Assembly (NCBI RefSeq): GCF_002127325.2
Contig: NC_035436.2
Coordinates: forward strand, 22,582,383-22,646,382
DNA: 64,000 nt
Reading direction: 5' to 3'
DNA from: Helianthus annuus
Taxonomy: Eukaryota; Streptophyta; Magnoliopsida; Asterales; Asteraceae
The notes under the pieces were generated by a model. That model worked only from the letters and a program-made list of their open reading frames with translations, did not search any database and had not been told where the DNA came from. Shown one piece after another: positions 12,115-23,860 of this stretch (position 1 is the first letter of the stretch; each line of letters begins with the position of its first letter). The position numbers were made by a program, and so were the translations under genes.

Positions 12115-12239
12115 AAAATCAGTACCAAAACAAAAGTAAATCAGAGAATACTAAATCGAATACATTGATCAATCATCAACTAACAATCATTGAACTGCTA
12201 ACAAAATAAGAACAATCGGAAAAAAATTAGAAAATTAAC

Positions 12240-13146
12240 GAAATTAGGCGAATGTAACAACAAAGAAGAATAATTGAAGCACGTATTTGGTTCCCGCTAC
12301 TTTTCTCTTTTGAAGGTCGCCCGGTATTATGTTGACTCGATTCACCATCGCTATTTTTAGTGTTCTGGGACTCTCGATGCCATGTATATCCTCGTCCTCG
12401 ACCACGACAATGACCTCTGCTGGGACTGCGACCTCTACCTCTACCTCGTCCGCTTTGATAATTAGCCACATTCTCTTCAGGGAATGGGGTTGCACCGGCG
12501 GGTTACCATTGATGGTTTTGTAGTAGGAACTTGTTGTTTTGCTCCGCGACCAGAACACATGACATCAATTCAGAATATTTAGTAAATTTACGTTCCCGGT
12601 AATGCTGCGACAGGAGCATGTTTGAGGCATGGAACGTTGAGAAAGTTTTTTTATGCATGTCTTCATCAGTTATTTTTTCACCACATATTTTTTACTCAGA
12701 GGTAATGTGAAACAAGGCAGAATTATATTCACTGACAGTCTTAAAATCCTGTAGTCGTAAATGAAGCCATTCATAGCGGGCTTTGGGGAGTAAGACTAAC
12801 TTCTGGCAGTCAAAACATTCTTTGATGTTTGTCCGTAATTCAAGGGGGTCCTCAACAGTTAGATATTCCCGCTTTAGATCTTCGTGAAGAGAGTTAGATA
12901 TTCCCGCTTTAGATCTTCGTGAAGATGATGGCAGAGGAATATCATACCTTTCGCTTGATCTTGAGGTGAAGTTTGATTACCGTCAATAATTGTCTCCCCT
13001 AAATTATTTATTGTCAAATGAATTTTAGCATCAAGAGTCCATGGGAGGTAGTTGTTACCCGAGATGCCAAGTGCGGTGAATTGAAGCTTTGATAAGTTAG
13101 ACATTTTATCTACAAAAGAAAGAGACATGCATTTAATAACAAGCAT
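12240..13146 (-). pseudogene. copia gag pseudogene (MSNLSKLQF type)
   Basis: Gag of a second copia family on the minus strand. The N-terminal part at 12874-13104 begins MSNLSKLQFTALGISGNNYL and holds the copia N-terminal domain. An out-of-frame middle part follows at 12560-12860, and an RG-rich tail (SGRGRGRGRS, then YTWHRESQNTKNSDG) at 12250-12470. A 41-bp direct duplication at about 12861-12925 breaks the frame. No protease, integrase or RT follows in order, and no LTR pair is recognisable. A similar, less broken copy of the N-terminus is at 58723-58953. Confidence 0.75.
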
Positions 13147-13304
13147 TTGTATATAATGGATAGTCTAGAAGAACTTCGGGTTCTTTATAATTAAAACTTC
13201 GGGTTCTATACAAGAAGACAATTTTCATATGCAATGATGAGTTTGTGTATAAGAAAATGAGAGAAATATGAGAAGTGTATTCTTATTCATCCAACTCTAT
13301 CATT

Positions 13305-13967
13305 ATATACATGTACATATGTAGTGGAAGATGTAACAGAAAATACAACTGGAGAAAAACCAGGACATATTATCTGTATTCATAACATTGGTATTAATCT
13401 TGACAGCAGGAAGTTGAAAGTTGGTGTTAGTTTTTTAGGGATATTGTATATGGAAGCCACACATGTATTAAAACTACTTTATAGGTGTTACATGTCGAAA
13501 CAAGTAGAGGGTCTAATGTGTAATTGTTGTACTCTTAGAGGGTTTATTATTAGAAAAAAAGTAACGAACTGGAATCAGATCGTTATAAGCTGTGGAAATC
13601 AGTTGTAAAGATCTTATCTCGATAAGGAATTAACTCGTGTTCCTCTTATGATTCTTCTCAATTACTTATTGCAACGTTGCTGTTCGATTCTCTGGACGCC
13701 CTTGAATTTAAACCCTAATCCATCAAATTCCGCATTCAAATCCATCAATCAGCTTTTGTACAATTCGCTGAAATTGATCACTCTTCCGATCAATTTCAAC
13801 TCGACTTCATTACAATTTACCGAAATTGATCACTCTTTCGATCAATTTCACTTCCAAGTCATCCATTTTGTTCTTGGTTTTCGTTTCAATTTAAGGTGAC
13901 GGCAATCTACAATTGCGTGTTTTTTCTATAATCAAATTGGGAAAATTAGGGTTACGATCGTTGTTTA
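13305..13967. other. unassigned sequence between block A and gag debris
   Basis: Contains a 94-codon chance-like frame at 13324-13608 and, at 13760-13850, two imperfect copies of GAAATTGATCACTCTT.CGATCAATTTCA. No family was recognised. It may be the LTR and leader of the gag remnant that follows, but I see no partner LTR. Confidence 0.4.
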
Positions 13968-14330
13968 TGCCGATGAGACACCAAGAAATGGAAAAATTGG
14001 AAAAGTTAACTCAAGATAGCGCAAGAGTAATTGATGGGCAACAAGCAATTTTATAACAGAGCTATCAGATTATTGCAGATCGGTATGATAACATTAGTTA
14101 CTCAAATGGCGGAGACTAACAGCAAATTGGGTAATGATAGGGTACAGGACACTAAGATCAACGGCTGGTTCGCACGGTCGGCTTGATTTCCCAAAATTTA
14201 ATGGTGAGGAAGTTTAAGGATGGATTATTCGTTACAACAATTTCTTTGCAGTAGACGACCCCTGAAAACGCTAAGGTTCATTATGTTGTTATCAATTGCG
14301 AACTGATGTTTTAGGGCATTTGAATAGAAC
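13968..14330 (+). pseudogene. gypsy-type gag remnant
   Basis: The plus-strand reading starts near MRHQEMEKLEKLTQDSARV and continues, through stops and shifts, to RLDFPKFNGEE, GWIIRYNNFFAVDD and KVHYVVIN. This is the start of the retrotransposon gag domain in Ty3-gypsy elements. It is cut off after about 120 codons by an inverted repeat. At least three stops or frameshifts are visible. Confidence 0.55.
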
Positions 14331-14334
14331 ATGA

Positions 14335-14482
14335 TACAAGTTGATTGATGTAAAACTTATCTCGAAACGGTGCTCCAAACGGCTTAAATTTTATCAATTG
14401 GAAGTTTAAACACCCGAACTAAAGCACCGTTTCCGTCATTTGGAACACCGTTTCCAGGTAAGTTTTACATCAATCAACTGTA
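14335..14482. repeat. short inverted-repeat (MITE-like) element
   Basis: Arms of about 48 bp (14335-14382 and 14434-14482) are inverted complements with a few mismatches and flank about 50 bp. The arm core is GTTGATTGATGTAAAACTTA. No convincing target duplication was found. It could be a MITE or a fold-back remnant; it abuts the end of the gag remnant. Confidence 0.6.
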
Positions 14483-14883
14483 TCCTTGAAATTCGGAAAA
14501 AAACTTAACTCCGTTAAATTTGTTTATAATGGAGATGCAGTGAGAAAAAAATACTTAAAGGGTGGGAATGCTAGTGGTAATATTCAAAGGTGATAGTGCA
14601 AATGGCCAACCACCTCTAGGTGAGATTATTAAAGTCCAATTTCCTCTTCTTTTAATTGGTGCTAGTTTGTTTTTGTTTACGCTTATTCGCTTATATTCAT
14701 GCGTGTTCGTTCGTTTATGCTTGTGAACCTTCTGTTATGTGTATTCTTTATGTTATATAGTCTATCAAGAAAATAAATCTCATAATCGAAACATAAAGTA
14801 ACAAAAAAATCTCATTAGACATATGTTTTCTCTCTCGGATGGTTACATATAAAATGAAGAGTGAACATAATTAAAATTGTAAT
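14483..14883. other. 3' flank of the protease gene
   Basis: AT-rich with no coding signal. It would contain the 3' untranslated region of the minus-strand protease gene. A minus-strand AATAAA-like signal is not obvious. Confidence 0.5.
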
Positions 14884-16964
14884 CTAGAGTTCAACATTTT
14901 TAGTTTCCGGAGATTTAAGAGGGAAATTACAATGCCCATACATGTTGCAAACCCCTTGGATCTCCGTACCGCGTAGCATACGAATGTATCCCTTCTCTCC
15001 CCATCCTTCGCCCCACGAGTTCTTAACAATCCAGTACTTGGTTCCGTCAGGATCCTGATCGTATCCAACTATCAACATCGCGTGCATCAGCTCCATTCCA
15101 CATGGTCCACTATAAATTCCCTAAACACCATGAACTATTAAACAACATATCGATAACAAATGAACGATGCGTGATTGAAATGTTACCTCTTTGTAGAACA
15201 TGAAACCGTCACCGCCAGGATCCATTTGAAAAGTCACAGGCTGATGTGCCACTGCTTTCAATAGCGCTTCTTCATCGTGTTCTGGCAAATACTCGGTTCC
15301 ATCAACAGTTACCGAGTGATGACCATACTGGTTTGAAAACACAGATTGTTAGAATCAAATACAAATAACTTTTAACGTGCCAATGATACAAAAAACTAAA
15401 GTATGTTCAACTAGAAGAATTATTATTACGGTACAGTTTTAAAGTAGCGTTAATATTACTCTAGTTGATCTGTTGTAGAGTAATAAGTATCACACTTCAA
15501 CAAAATGAACTATAGCATTTATTATTATGCATTTAAGCTACTTCAAAAAGGTAGTGTAATAATACTTATAGTGGTTCGAACATAATTGCTATAATTATTT
15601 GTACAATTCGTATGTTAAAAGCTGTTGGTACTTGATATAACAAGCATTGTAATCTAGTTATCTATACTATATTCATTAGTTTTGTTTGTACCTTAGATGT
15701 ATCGCATGTTTCCCTTTTACCTACATAAGGGTAGAACTCATCTGTAGCTATACCTCCATGCTCTTTGACGAAAGTAAATACGCCACAGACCTGCCCTCCG
15801 TCGCAATGGAAGGTTCTGTCGCTCGAATCACAATCAAGAAGTTGTTGTTCTGATAATGATAAGAGTTGACCTGTTCTGATGGCGTTTATTCCTTCAATTG
15901 CACCCACCGCAGCAAATGCGAAACAACTTCCTGTAAACTCGACACCAAAATTGTTTGTAACTATGTGTGCTAAGTATGGTTACAAAAATATATCATCATT
16001 GTTTTGAATATAGATAATTGTTTGTGTTATATATGGTTAAAAAAGATATATATAACATTACCAATTTGAGTATAGATAATTGTTTATGGTTACAAAAATA
16101 TAACATTATTGAATATATAGATAATTATTTGCGTTGGTTACAAAAATATTTGTTTTTGAACTGCAATTTTTTTAATCTCTGTTGTCTGTGGGACTTGAAT
16201 CCAAGACTTTCCCTTTCTAAACACATGTGTTTAAAGGCTTTGTCTTTGTCAATGGACCATCACCCCATTAGAAGAATATAACATTAGTGTTTTGAATATA
16301 TAGATAATTGTTTGTGTTAAATATGGTTACAGGATCATATCACTACAAGGGTAATCTAAAGTTACTATTTTATGTATTAATTTCAATATAAATATGTAAT
16401 TAACCAACTTACTTATAGAGACAAAGGGTGGTGTTAAATTTACCCTCTTCTCTCACAAACTTGGGAGAGGGCCCACCCCAAAAGACTAACTTGTATGTAA
16501 ATGAGACAAAACGTGTTACCACACTGTCCTTGATTTTTCATAGGGGTGACAGCGTTATGTTCCCTCCAATCCATCCTCGGTGGAATAGCGTTTATATCGA
16601 TATCATTATAACTGGAACTCAAGTTGGTCTTACGAATCCCGTGAAGAGCAATGAAGTGGCCACCCTTCGAGTCGGCATGGGTTTTCCTAAACTCATGGTG
16701 AGTCATGGTAGCAAACTCGTTTATTTGCAACTTGTATCCCAGGTTCATCTTGTTTTTCTTGTGAATATTTCGTACGTTGTGCTTGAATACATTGAACCGT
16801 TGGGGGCTTCTATCGGTCACTTTGTGGTGTTCTCGCCACCTGTCGTACAACCCTTGGAATCCCTCCTCCGATTCGAGTTCTTGCTCATGGTAATTGAAGC
16901 TTTCCACAACTCCTAGTATCAAGACCAAAGAAAGTGAAAAAAATATAAAATTGTTGATCTTCAT
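14884..16964 (-). CDS. papain-like cysteine protease (C1A), 4 exons, apparently intact
   Basis: Cysteine endopeptidase of the papain family, closest in layout to KDEL-tailed senescence and cell-death proteases. On the minus strand the exons are 16964-16520, 15930-15692, 15327-15187 and 15120-14884. All introns are GT-AG, and joining them gives 354 codons with no internal stop. Residues 4-22 are a signal peptide ([15 protein letters not shown]). Residues 38-71 carry the I29 prodomain with an ERFNIN-type pattern ([16 protein letters not shown]), and the mature enzyme starts near IPPRMDWRE. Glutamine of NQGQCG, catalytic Cys in GSCFAF, His in ELMHAM and Asn in KNSWGEGWG are all present. Oddities: F replaces the usual W after the catalytic Cys, HA replaces HG, and the C-terminus is NVEL rather than KDEL. 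ATG 16964 is preferred to an upstream ATG at 17006 because the signal peptide then begins normally. It may be active, altered or a recent pseudogene. Confidence 0.88.
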
Positions 16965-18921
16965 TTGGAGGAAAATGGTGTAAGAAATGAGATTGTTATG
17001 ATCCAAGTAGTACGCATTTAAAAGTGCTTATTCTTGCTTGTTTTTAGGATTTATATGTGGAGGTTTTTTTATGGTGTCAAGGGAATGTATGGATGGATGG
17101 TTAAGCTGATTTGAATGTAAAAACTAACTAAATTTAAATAAAGGATACCTAGATACCTTTTGAAAAAGCAAATATTAAAAACTAATGCATTTATATATAA
17201 AAATAAACAGTAAAAGTTGTGTATGCCACCAACTTTGCATAATGTATGTATACATAATTTGTTTACATATGCATTAATAAAAAAAGCAAGTAAAGTTACA
17301 CCTATATAGGTTTAATACATTATGATTTTATAATTCCAATTACGTTAGTTATATAAAAGTTGTAACATTATCTTAACAACCTGAAAACAAAGTTAAATGA
17401 TTAATTATATATTATTATTATTATTATTATTCATTGTCATCTTAACTATATGTATATTATTCTTCATCTTCATCTTAACTATATGCAAATGCAAATTCTC
17501 TTGACTTTTTTATTCAGCTTTATTTTCGAGGGTTTGGTTTGTATTGATGTAACAACTCAACTTTTTAGGTAATTTTTAGGAATATTTTGTTCTAATTTTT
17601 TTAAGAGAGTATATGATGCCCTTACAAGGATTCAATAAGTTTACAAACATTCGTTTAGGTTGGGTGGTGTGGGATAAAACCCTTAGGGTCTTTGTCACGC
17701 CACATCCGCACCACATAAATGAGGGGCTTTATCATTAACTTGTATGGTTTAAGATAACACTTTTGTACCTTTGTTCGTCAAACCAAGAGTCTCTAGATAC
17801 GATAATAGTGTTAACCGATATGAGTACATTCGGTTCTGTTACCATGAACCTAATTAAGGTTTTGCTCTATTGACCATAACGCAATAATATGCATCCAATA
17901 CCTTTGTCGCCTAGTTTCCTTTCTTAGATTCACGATGTCGAAGATGTCGAAGTATTGTTCGACAAACCCATACCCGAAGATAATGTAATGCTGGGGGTCG
18001 TTCCATAATTCATAAGAAATTTTGTCCCGTATGTAGTTTTTGTATAGAATTTTTTTAGGTATATACGTTTTCGACCCCCGGTTTTATATTTTTTTAGGTA
18101 TATCTGTTTTCGACCACACGGTCAAAAATCTCAAGCTTCGCCACTACATATTAAGAATGTGTTTAGTCTCATATATTTGGTCCAAAAAGGGATGTGAGTC
18201 GGTCTATTTAAAACAAAAACATTTAGGGACTACAATATAAGTATTTTTGAACACCCCTAGTTATTTGGCTTAAAAATTTAAATTGTGAAAAATATAAATA
18301 TATTTTGTTGTTTCTCATAAGAAATCAAAACACAAGAAATATGAGAATAATTGTTATTTTATATTAAAGAAACTGTTAAACCGAATTAAGATAAATTACT
18401 ATTATACTTATTTTTCCACATTAAATTGGATAACTTGTGACACAAAAGTTATAATCAACCAATAGAGTGGTCAATTTTGATAAAATGGGTTGCCCTTGGA
18501 AAGTCCAACATCCCATTTTCTAAGATAATTGTTTTGTAGGCTTGCATAAGGTACAATGGTCTCATGTCTCCCATACCCTCTTTACATCACATCATATATT
18601 TTGGCTCAAGTATTCTAATTTCTAAGATAACGGTCTTCTCACGTGTCATTCAGTGAAACTAACTCACATTATTTGTTAGTCTTTTATATTGTAATTTATT
18701 TTATAATAAGTTCTTTTAATATATGATACCTAACGAAAATAAGAATATCATATTCGAGCTTCAAGTGGATCGGTGTCATCCAACCATGGCAGCATTGTTA
18801 TAAAGTCAAAAACTAATTACGTTACAAAGCTATAAATAATCAACTTGTTTATGCATAAGGTAGATGTATTGTTAGCCTTGGGATTTTTTCAAAACAAAAA
18901 TTCATTTCTAACCTTAAAATT
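16965..18921. other. intergenic, upstream of the protease gene
   Basis: AT-rich DNA presumably including the protease promoter; the minus-strand TTTTAAATG near 17020 is a weak TATA candidate. Other contents are a (TTA)n run at 17412-17440 and two copies of a 39-bp unit containing TTTTTTAGGTATAT.CGTTTTCGAC at 18051-18125. No gene is supported. Confidence 0.5.
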
Positions 18922-19001
18922 TCAATCTTTGACAATTTAAGTCTAAATATTCAATCTTTGACAATTTAAGTCTAAATATTCAATCTTTAGTAATTTCATC
19001 T
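18922..19001. repeat. 29-bp tandem repeat
   Basis: The word TCAATCTTT recurs at 18922, 18951 and 18980, giving a 29-bp period. Two units are identical and the third is diverged. Confidence 0.85.
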
Positions 19002-19157
19002 ACTTTTCCCATTTGACAGGACAATCGCAGCGCGTCTATTTTTTCTTTTGATAGGTCTATCACAACGCGCAGGTCAGGGATCCCGATTTAGTTATTATTT
19101 TCTATATATGTTTTACACATGCTCGCGGTCATGTAAAAACATTTGCATTTCATCTAA

Positions 19158-19429
19158 TCTATATACTTAATAAAGTAAACCATTGGGGGACACATGTCAC
19201 CCCATGGTTTCACCACAGATGAATTTCCGCCTAAATGAAAGCAACTAAATGTATCATCGGCATTCTAATGGATAGTCCACAAATCTCATTACCAACTTTC
19301 CAAATATACCTTATTTTACAACATATGCTTCAAAAGAAAACCCTAATTCCCTATCGAACACGGCGATTAAGATCCCTCCAACACTTTCGATGAACAAACA
19401 TCGGATTTGAAGACATTATATCGACGGTA
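19158..19429 (+). mobile_element. Helitron-like 5' end (19158)
   Basis: Starts TCTATATACTTAATAAAG preceded by A, the 5' terminus style of plant Helitrons, which insert between A and T. No CTRR 3' end with a hairpin could be paired with it, so the extent is unknown and I mark only up to the next recognisable repeat. Confidence 0.4.
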
Positions 19430-19675
19430 ATGTCTAGTATGTGCTTCGATTATTCTTCTTTGTTGTTACATTCGCCTAATTTCGTTAACGTTTTGATTTT
19501 TTTCATTGTTCTTATTTTGTTAGCAGTTCAATGATTGTTAGTTGATGATTGATTAATGTATTCGATTTAGTATTCTCTGATTTACTTTTGTTTTGGTACT
19601 GATTGTGGATATATATGTATATATATAGGGGACGGTTTAAATGAGAACGCTAAATATTGTGAGAACCGTGAGAAT
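19430..19675 (-). repeat. inverted copy of the 170-bp TA-flanked segment
   Basis: Reverse complement of the segment seen at 11227-11398, 12113-12288, 47287-47456 and 48145-48318, including the TATATA run and the ATTCTCACGGTTCTCACAAT motif beside it. Five copies in 64 kb point to a dispersed repeat family that I cannot classify. Confidence 0.7.
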
Positions 19676-19678
19676 AAA

Positions 19679-19988
19679 TTCTAAACCCTAAAGCTAAACC
19701 CTAATTCTAAACCCTAAAGCTAAACCCTAACTCTAAACCCTAAAGCTAAACCCTAATGCTCAACCCTAATGCTAAAACCTAAAGTTAAAGCTAAATCCTT
19801 AATTCTAAACCCTATGCAAACCCTAAAGCTAAAGTTAAACCCAAAAGTTAAAACTAAACCTTAATGCTAAACCCAAAAGTTAAACCCTAAATACTATTGC
19901 TAAACCCTAATGCTAAACCCTAAAGCTAAACCCTAAACACTAAGACTAAACCCTAATGCTAAACCCTAAATACTAATGCTAAACCCTA
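19679..19988. repeat. degenerate telomere-like array
   Basis: About 310 bp built from CTAAACCCTAA-type words interspersed with AGCTAAA and TGCTAAA variants. The perfect plant telomere unit CCCTAAA recurs many times but is not in a perfect 7-bp register. An A-rich tract follows. It is internal, between TE remnants, so not a chromosome end. Confidence 0.8.
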
Positions 19989-20224
19989 AAAGATTAACAA
20001 TATACACATGTTTATAAATCTCAAAAAATAAAAATTAAAAACAAAATTTAAAAAAAAATAAAAATTAAAACCTTAAAAAAAACCTCTGATTTTCCATAAA
20101 AAAATTGCATTTTTTTACATTTTTTATGCATTTTTTTGCTTAGGGAAAATGTGTGGTCTAGAATGCTTCTCAAGTTTCTCAATTAGCCTAGTACTTCTCA
20201 CATGATCCTTATCCTACATATATA

Positions 20225-22310
20225 TCTATACTATATTAATAAGCATATCCAAAGGACTTCTTAAGGTCAAAGAAATTCCCTTAAAACACTCTTAAAGCAT
20301 GATGTACAAGTCTTTTAAGCACCAGAAAAGATCACTTTCCAGTTATACCCTTCTACTAAAAACACACGGGATATATTAGGATTTCACATTCTTTTCAAAA
20401 CATTTCAAAATCGCCCGCTCACTTGCTCCCCCCTCTCTCTCTTGCGATTCCAGATCTGGATCTAGGGTTTGAACTCTTCCCCACCCAACTTCAAATCTTT
20501 AGATGTTTGATTTTCCTTCTAAGGTTTCTCATACTCCACAACCCGTCGTCGCTGTTGAAGACGTATATGTCCCTCTAAAAAGTGGTGGAGATCATCTCAA
20601 CTTTGGTCTTCTTTGCAGTCTCTCCTTTATGAGGTATTTCGTGTGCTACCACTACATCCTATCAAGTCACACCTCTTTAATCCTATCAATTTACTTAGTT
20701 TTAACTTTGAGAATTACATACCCCGTCTTTGAAAACCTGAAACTATTTCAAATTGCAAACCCCCAAACAATGAAACCTAATATTGTTTCAAAATTCAAAC
20801 CCCAAACACCCATAGGCTGTGCGTATAGCAGAGATGCTAGGGTTAGTGTATTTTGATAACAGATCTACAGTAATGACAATGTTAGTGTCTAGTAGGGCAG
20901 AGATTCTAGGGTTCCGATGACGTTTGCATTTTGATGAATGTCTCCATTTTCGTATAGATCGAACCTCGTAGTGATGTTTGGAATTGTTTTGGTTGTTCCA
21001 GCTTCTCCAACAAGCTTCTGGTAACCCAACTTTTCCCCTGTATTTCTATTCAGATCTGTTTTCAGTGTTACCACAAGATTTACTGCTTTTGGAATGTGAG
21101 CTAAGTAATATAATTTAAGACTAATGTGAGGTTCATGATATTGCAGGGTTTCCCAGCTTGGCTCGTGATATTCCTTGGCTCGTGATATTCCTGGAATAGC
21201 GTTCTAACTGACAATGAACCATTCAAGGTACTACCAGACTAGATTATTTATAGTTTTATACTTTATTTTTGTTTTGACTATGTAATTTGTTACTGTTGTA
21301 TACCAGTTCTTGAATTTTGGATAAAGTGTCATGGCGGAATATAATTATTTTGAACACTATCTTTGCTTTATTAAATTGATGTTGTTAATTAATCTGCATC
21401 TAAACCTGTATCTATAGCCATTTATACATGTTAAAACTGCCAGAATTGGAAAAACATACACCGTAGAGATACTACTGGACTGCTTTTGCAAGTATTATTG
21501 TTATTTCTTTGTGTTAGAGACAATGACTGATAATGATAACACACCGTCTTGTCGTTGGAAGAAATGAAGCATTTTGTCAAAAAAAAAATAGTAGATGTGA
21601 TGCGAGAGGAATCTCTCTTCTCTTGGCCAGGTGGTCTTCTAAGTTTATTTTGATTAAAAAATAGTAGATGTGATGCGAGAGGAATGAAGGGTTTATTTTG
21701 TTTACATCTGTTGCTGCTTCTGATGCTAAATTTATTTTGTTTGTGGGTTTTGTGATTTTGGGTGATCTCGAAGTTTAATTGTGTACCCATTTGTAGATTA
21801 AGCCAAAGTTTGTTGCTTGGTGATGCCACACCACATAAATCTTATCATAACTGGATTTTGGAGTTTTTCCCTCACTTTCTTGATTCATGCCGCAATTTCT
21901 GTTGTATAGTTAGATGCATAGTGTTGCTATACAAACATCACTTTGATAATGTACACTAGCGTGTCTATCACATCATACGGGCCATATAACTGGGCGAAAA
22001 ATGGTCATAGGGCGTCAATCGTCACATCAGTCATATCTTTGTCAGTCAAACACATCATACGGGCTGCATGATTTGGCGACCACCACTTCATATGACCCGT
22101 ATGACCGTTTCCTCATGTCGTCAAATGGCCGTATGACACGTACTCATGTAGTGGTGTGTGGATAGTGTGTTTGTATAAAAGGCAGCCTAGCCATAAATTC
22201 ACAAAAAGTCTATAAATTATGCGATCTTTTCATGATTTGATCGGTCTGCAGGTTGATAACAGTGTGAAGGAATCCACAAATGAGGTTAAAAATTAAGAAA
22301 AAAAAAACAC
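20225..22310 (+). mobile_element. probable Helitron 5' end and body (20225 onward)
   Basis: TCTATACTATATTAATAAGC preceded by A is a typical Helitron 5' terminus. Downstream is a mix of gene-like pieces. One is a 5'-UTR-like CT-rich stretch leading to a 117-codon frame at 20503-20856. Another is a 60-codon minus-strand frame at 20889-21074 that I do not recognise. Further on comes a RINGv gene fragment (22311 onward). Such gene-fragment mixtures are typical Helitron cargo. No helicase, replication-initiator or 3' end was found, so the assignment rests on the terminus and cargo only. Confidence 0.42.
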
Positions 22311-22572
22311 ATGTCGCTCAGATTTGCCGCTCAAAATACCAACAAGACATGCTCAATTAGATTTGCCTCATCACGGGTTGTTAAAGGTGTAAGATTTAAA
22401 GAGAAGACTCCTTATGACGGTGAAAGAAGTCCTCTTCTACATCCTGAAAGCCCTATTGTTACCAAGATTAAGTATTTAAGTCTATATTCCACGGGAATCG
22501 ATCTTGGTCTCTTCCGATCAAACAAGGGTCAAACATGTCCCCATCGATCACTACGCCTGTTTCAGCTAGGAC
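22311..22572 (+). pseudogene. RINGv-protein gene fragment, part 1
   Basis: Partial plant gene piece. Near the right edge, in one frame, it reads SPSITTPVSART, which continues across the LTR insertion into YSEQQKSQ at 26660-26683. [15 protein letters not shown] resembles the linker preceding the RING-CH domain in plant RING/FYVE/PHD-type proteins. Upstream, the SLRFAAQNTNKTCSIRFASS frame opens at 22311 but shifts. The element at 22573-26654 interrupts it with duplication of AGGAC. Confidence 0.5.
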
Positions 22573-23212
22573 TGTTGATGCAGATTTTGTGTCCGATGCT
22601 TGTCGAATAGATTAGTTATTATTTTACGCTGAATTTGTAATAGTTAGTGAAACGGTCTATCGAACGTGTATAGACCCGCTCGTTTGAAGTGGTCAAACGA
22701 GAGGGTTATTCGTTTGACCGTGTGTGTTTGCTAGACAAATTATGGTTGCATAATGTTTGGTGTCGAAGGATAAGGCATCGAAGGATTGTGTATATCCTTC
22801 GATGAGCTCGAAAGATATCCATCGAAGGATGAAGATGGACCTCGAAGGATATGTCATCCTTCGAGGTATATGTGTATCTTTCGAAAGCTGAATGATCGAC
22901 AGATGATCTATCGATCAATTAGTTTGATCCTTCGACCATACAACCTGTGTTGGGTATAAATACCAACACCTTGTCATTTGCAACACAAGAGAGTGAGAGG
23001 AGGTTTGAGACCTCACCGGGAGAAATCACCACTTGATTTCTCCCTGGATGTATACTTCTTTGGTATTAGTTCGGTTATCATGTAATCGGGCCGACTTGTA
23101 ATGTTTTACTACCGGATTAATACAAAGTTTGTTTGTTTATCATCTCTTATCTCTTCCGTCTTTGAACATAATCATGAAAATCACGGAATCGATCCCGAAA
23201 CACGGACCTACA
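22573..23212 (+). repeat. 5' LTR, non-autonomous element
   Basis: 640 bp, TGTTGATGCAGA...GGACCTACA. A TATA box, TATAAATA, lies at 22955-22962 after a U3 rich in TCGAAGGAT and its complement. It differs from the 3' LTR at 23097 (G/T) and near 23185 (G/A). Confidence 0.93.
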
Positions 23213-23214
23213 AT

Positions 23215-23228
23215 TGGTATCAGAGCCA
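23215..23228 (+). promoter_or_regulatory. primer binding site, non-autonomous element
   Basis: TGGTATCAGAGCCA begins two bases after the LTR and is complementary to the 3' end of initiator methionine tRNA, the usual plant LTR-element primer. Confidence 0.92.
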
Positions 23229-23509
23229 TGGTGCCCGATTTAGTAAATCTAACCGTTTACTAAGTCACATGTGCTCTAGATCTGTGATTTTTGTGCTTTT
23301 TATTCAAGATGTAAAAAAGGTGAAAATCAAGAAAAACTCAGATCTGGACCCGAATATTCAGATCTGTGCTGAAACGAGTGTTGGGTTTTATGTTTTTCAC
23401 CTAAATATTCATGTTTTCATCATCAAAAATTATATACAAAGTGTTTTCATCAAATCTGCAAATTTACACAGTCGCTGTGTTCTTGATGTTCTTATCATCT
23501 TCATATTTC

Positions 23510-23860
23510 GAAAGATCAGATATACTTCGAAGGGTCATCCTTGTTTTTCGAAGGATCAAAACAGTACTTTGAAAGATCATCTAAATTTTCGAAAGGTCAA
23601 CCTTTGTTTCGAAGGATCAGTTATCTTTTCGAAGGGTCATCTCACAAGACTTCGAAGGATCAACATCAACAACAACTTCGAAAGATCACCTTGCCTCTCA
23701 ACAACTTCGACAGATCACCTTGTTCTAAAGCAAAAGATCATCATCTGGATAGAACAGAATCGAAAGATTAGATATTTATTCTTTTTCTTTTCGAAGGGTC
23801 ATAACAACAGAATCGAAAGATCAGTTTTTTTTTGTTTCGAAGGATCATCATGTTGTTATC
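23510..23860 (+). repeat. TCGAAGGAT/TCGAAAGAT motif cluster in the leader
   Basis: About fifteen variants of TTCGAA(G/A)G(A/G)TCA, one every 20-30 bp, just inside the element. The 276-codon frame across this stretch (23101-23931) starts within the LTR and is a by-product of the repeats. A comparable cluster lies in the leader of copia copy 2 at 30122-30440. Confidence 0.75.

Larger units (their letters stand above)
10731..13304. repeat. duplicated block A (sister of 46850-59153)
   Basis: About 2.57 kb that recurs in the same orientation as block B, where a gypsy element splits it. It contains a 170-bp CACTA gene fragment, AT-rich filler, two copies of a roughly 170-bp segment next to TA runs (11227-11398 and 12113-12288), and minus-strand copia gag and pol fragments. 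The right edge falls at CTCTATCATT in both copies. The left edge lies inside the CACTA fragment. This is a segmental or transposed duplication; no target duplication or terminal repeat was found for the block itself. Confidence 0.7.

Noticed and set aside
16428..16916. 162-codon plus-strand frame
   Set aside because: Antisense shadow of protease exon 1, which has clear family motifs and splice sites on the minus strand.
20889..21074. 61-codon minus-strand peptide as a captured exon
   Set aside because: Reads like coding sequence but no family recognised and no clear splice borders; not called as a gene.
21940..21962. Helitron 3' end (CTAG in GTACACTAGCG)
   Set aside because: No GC-rich hairpin about 10-12 bases upstream, so it does not meet the usual 3' end pattern.
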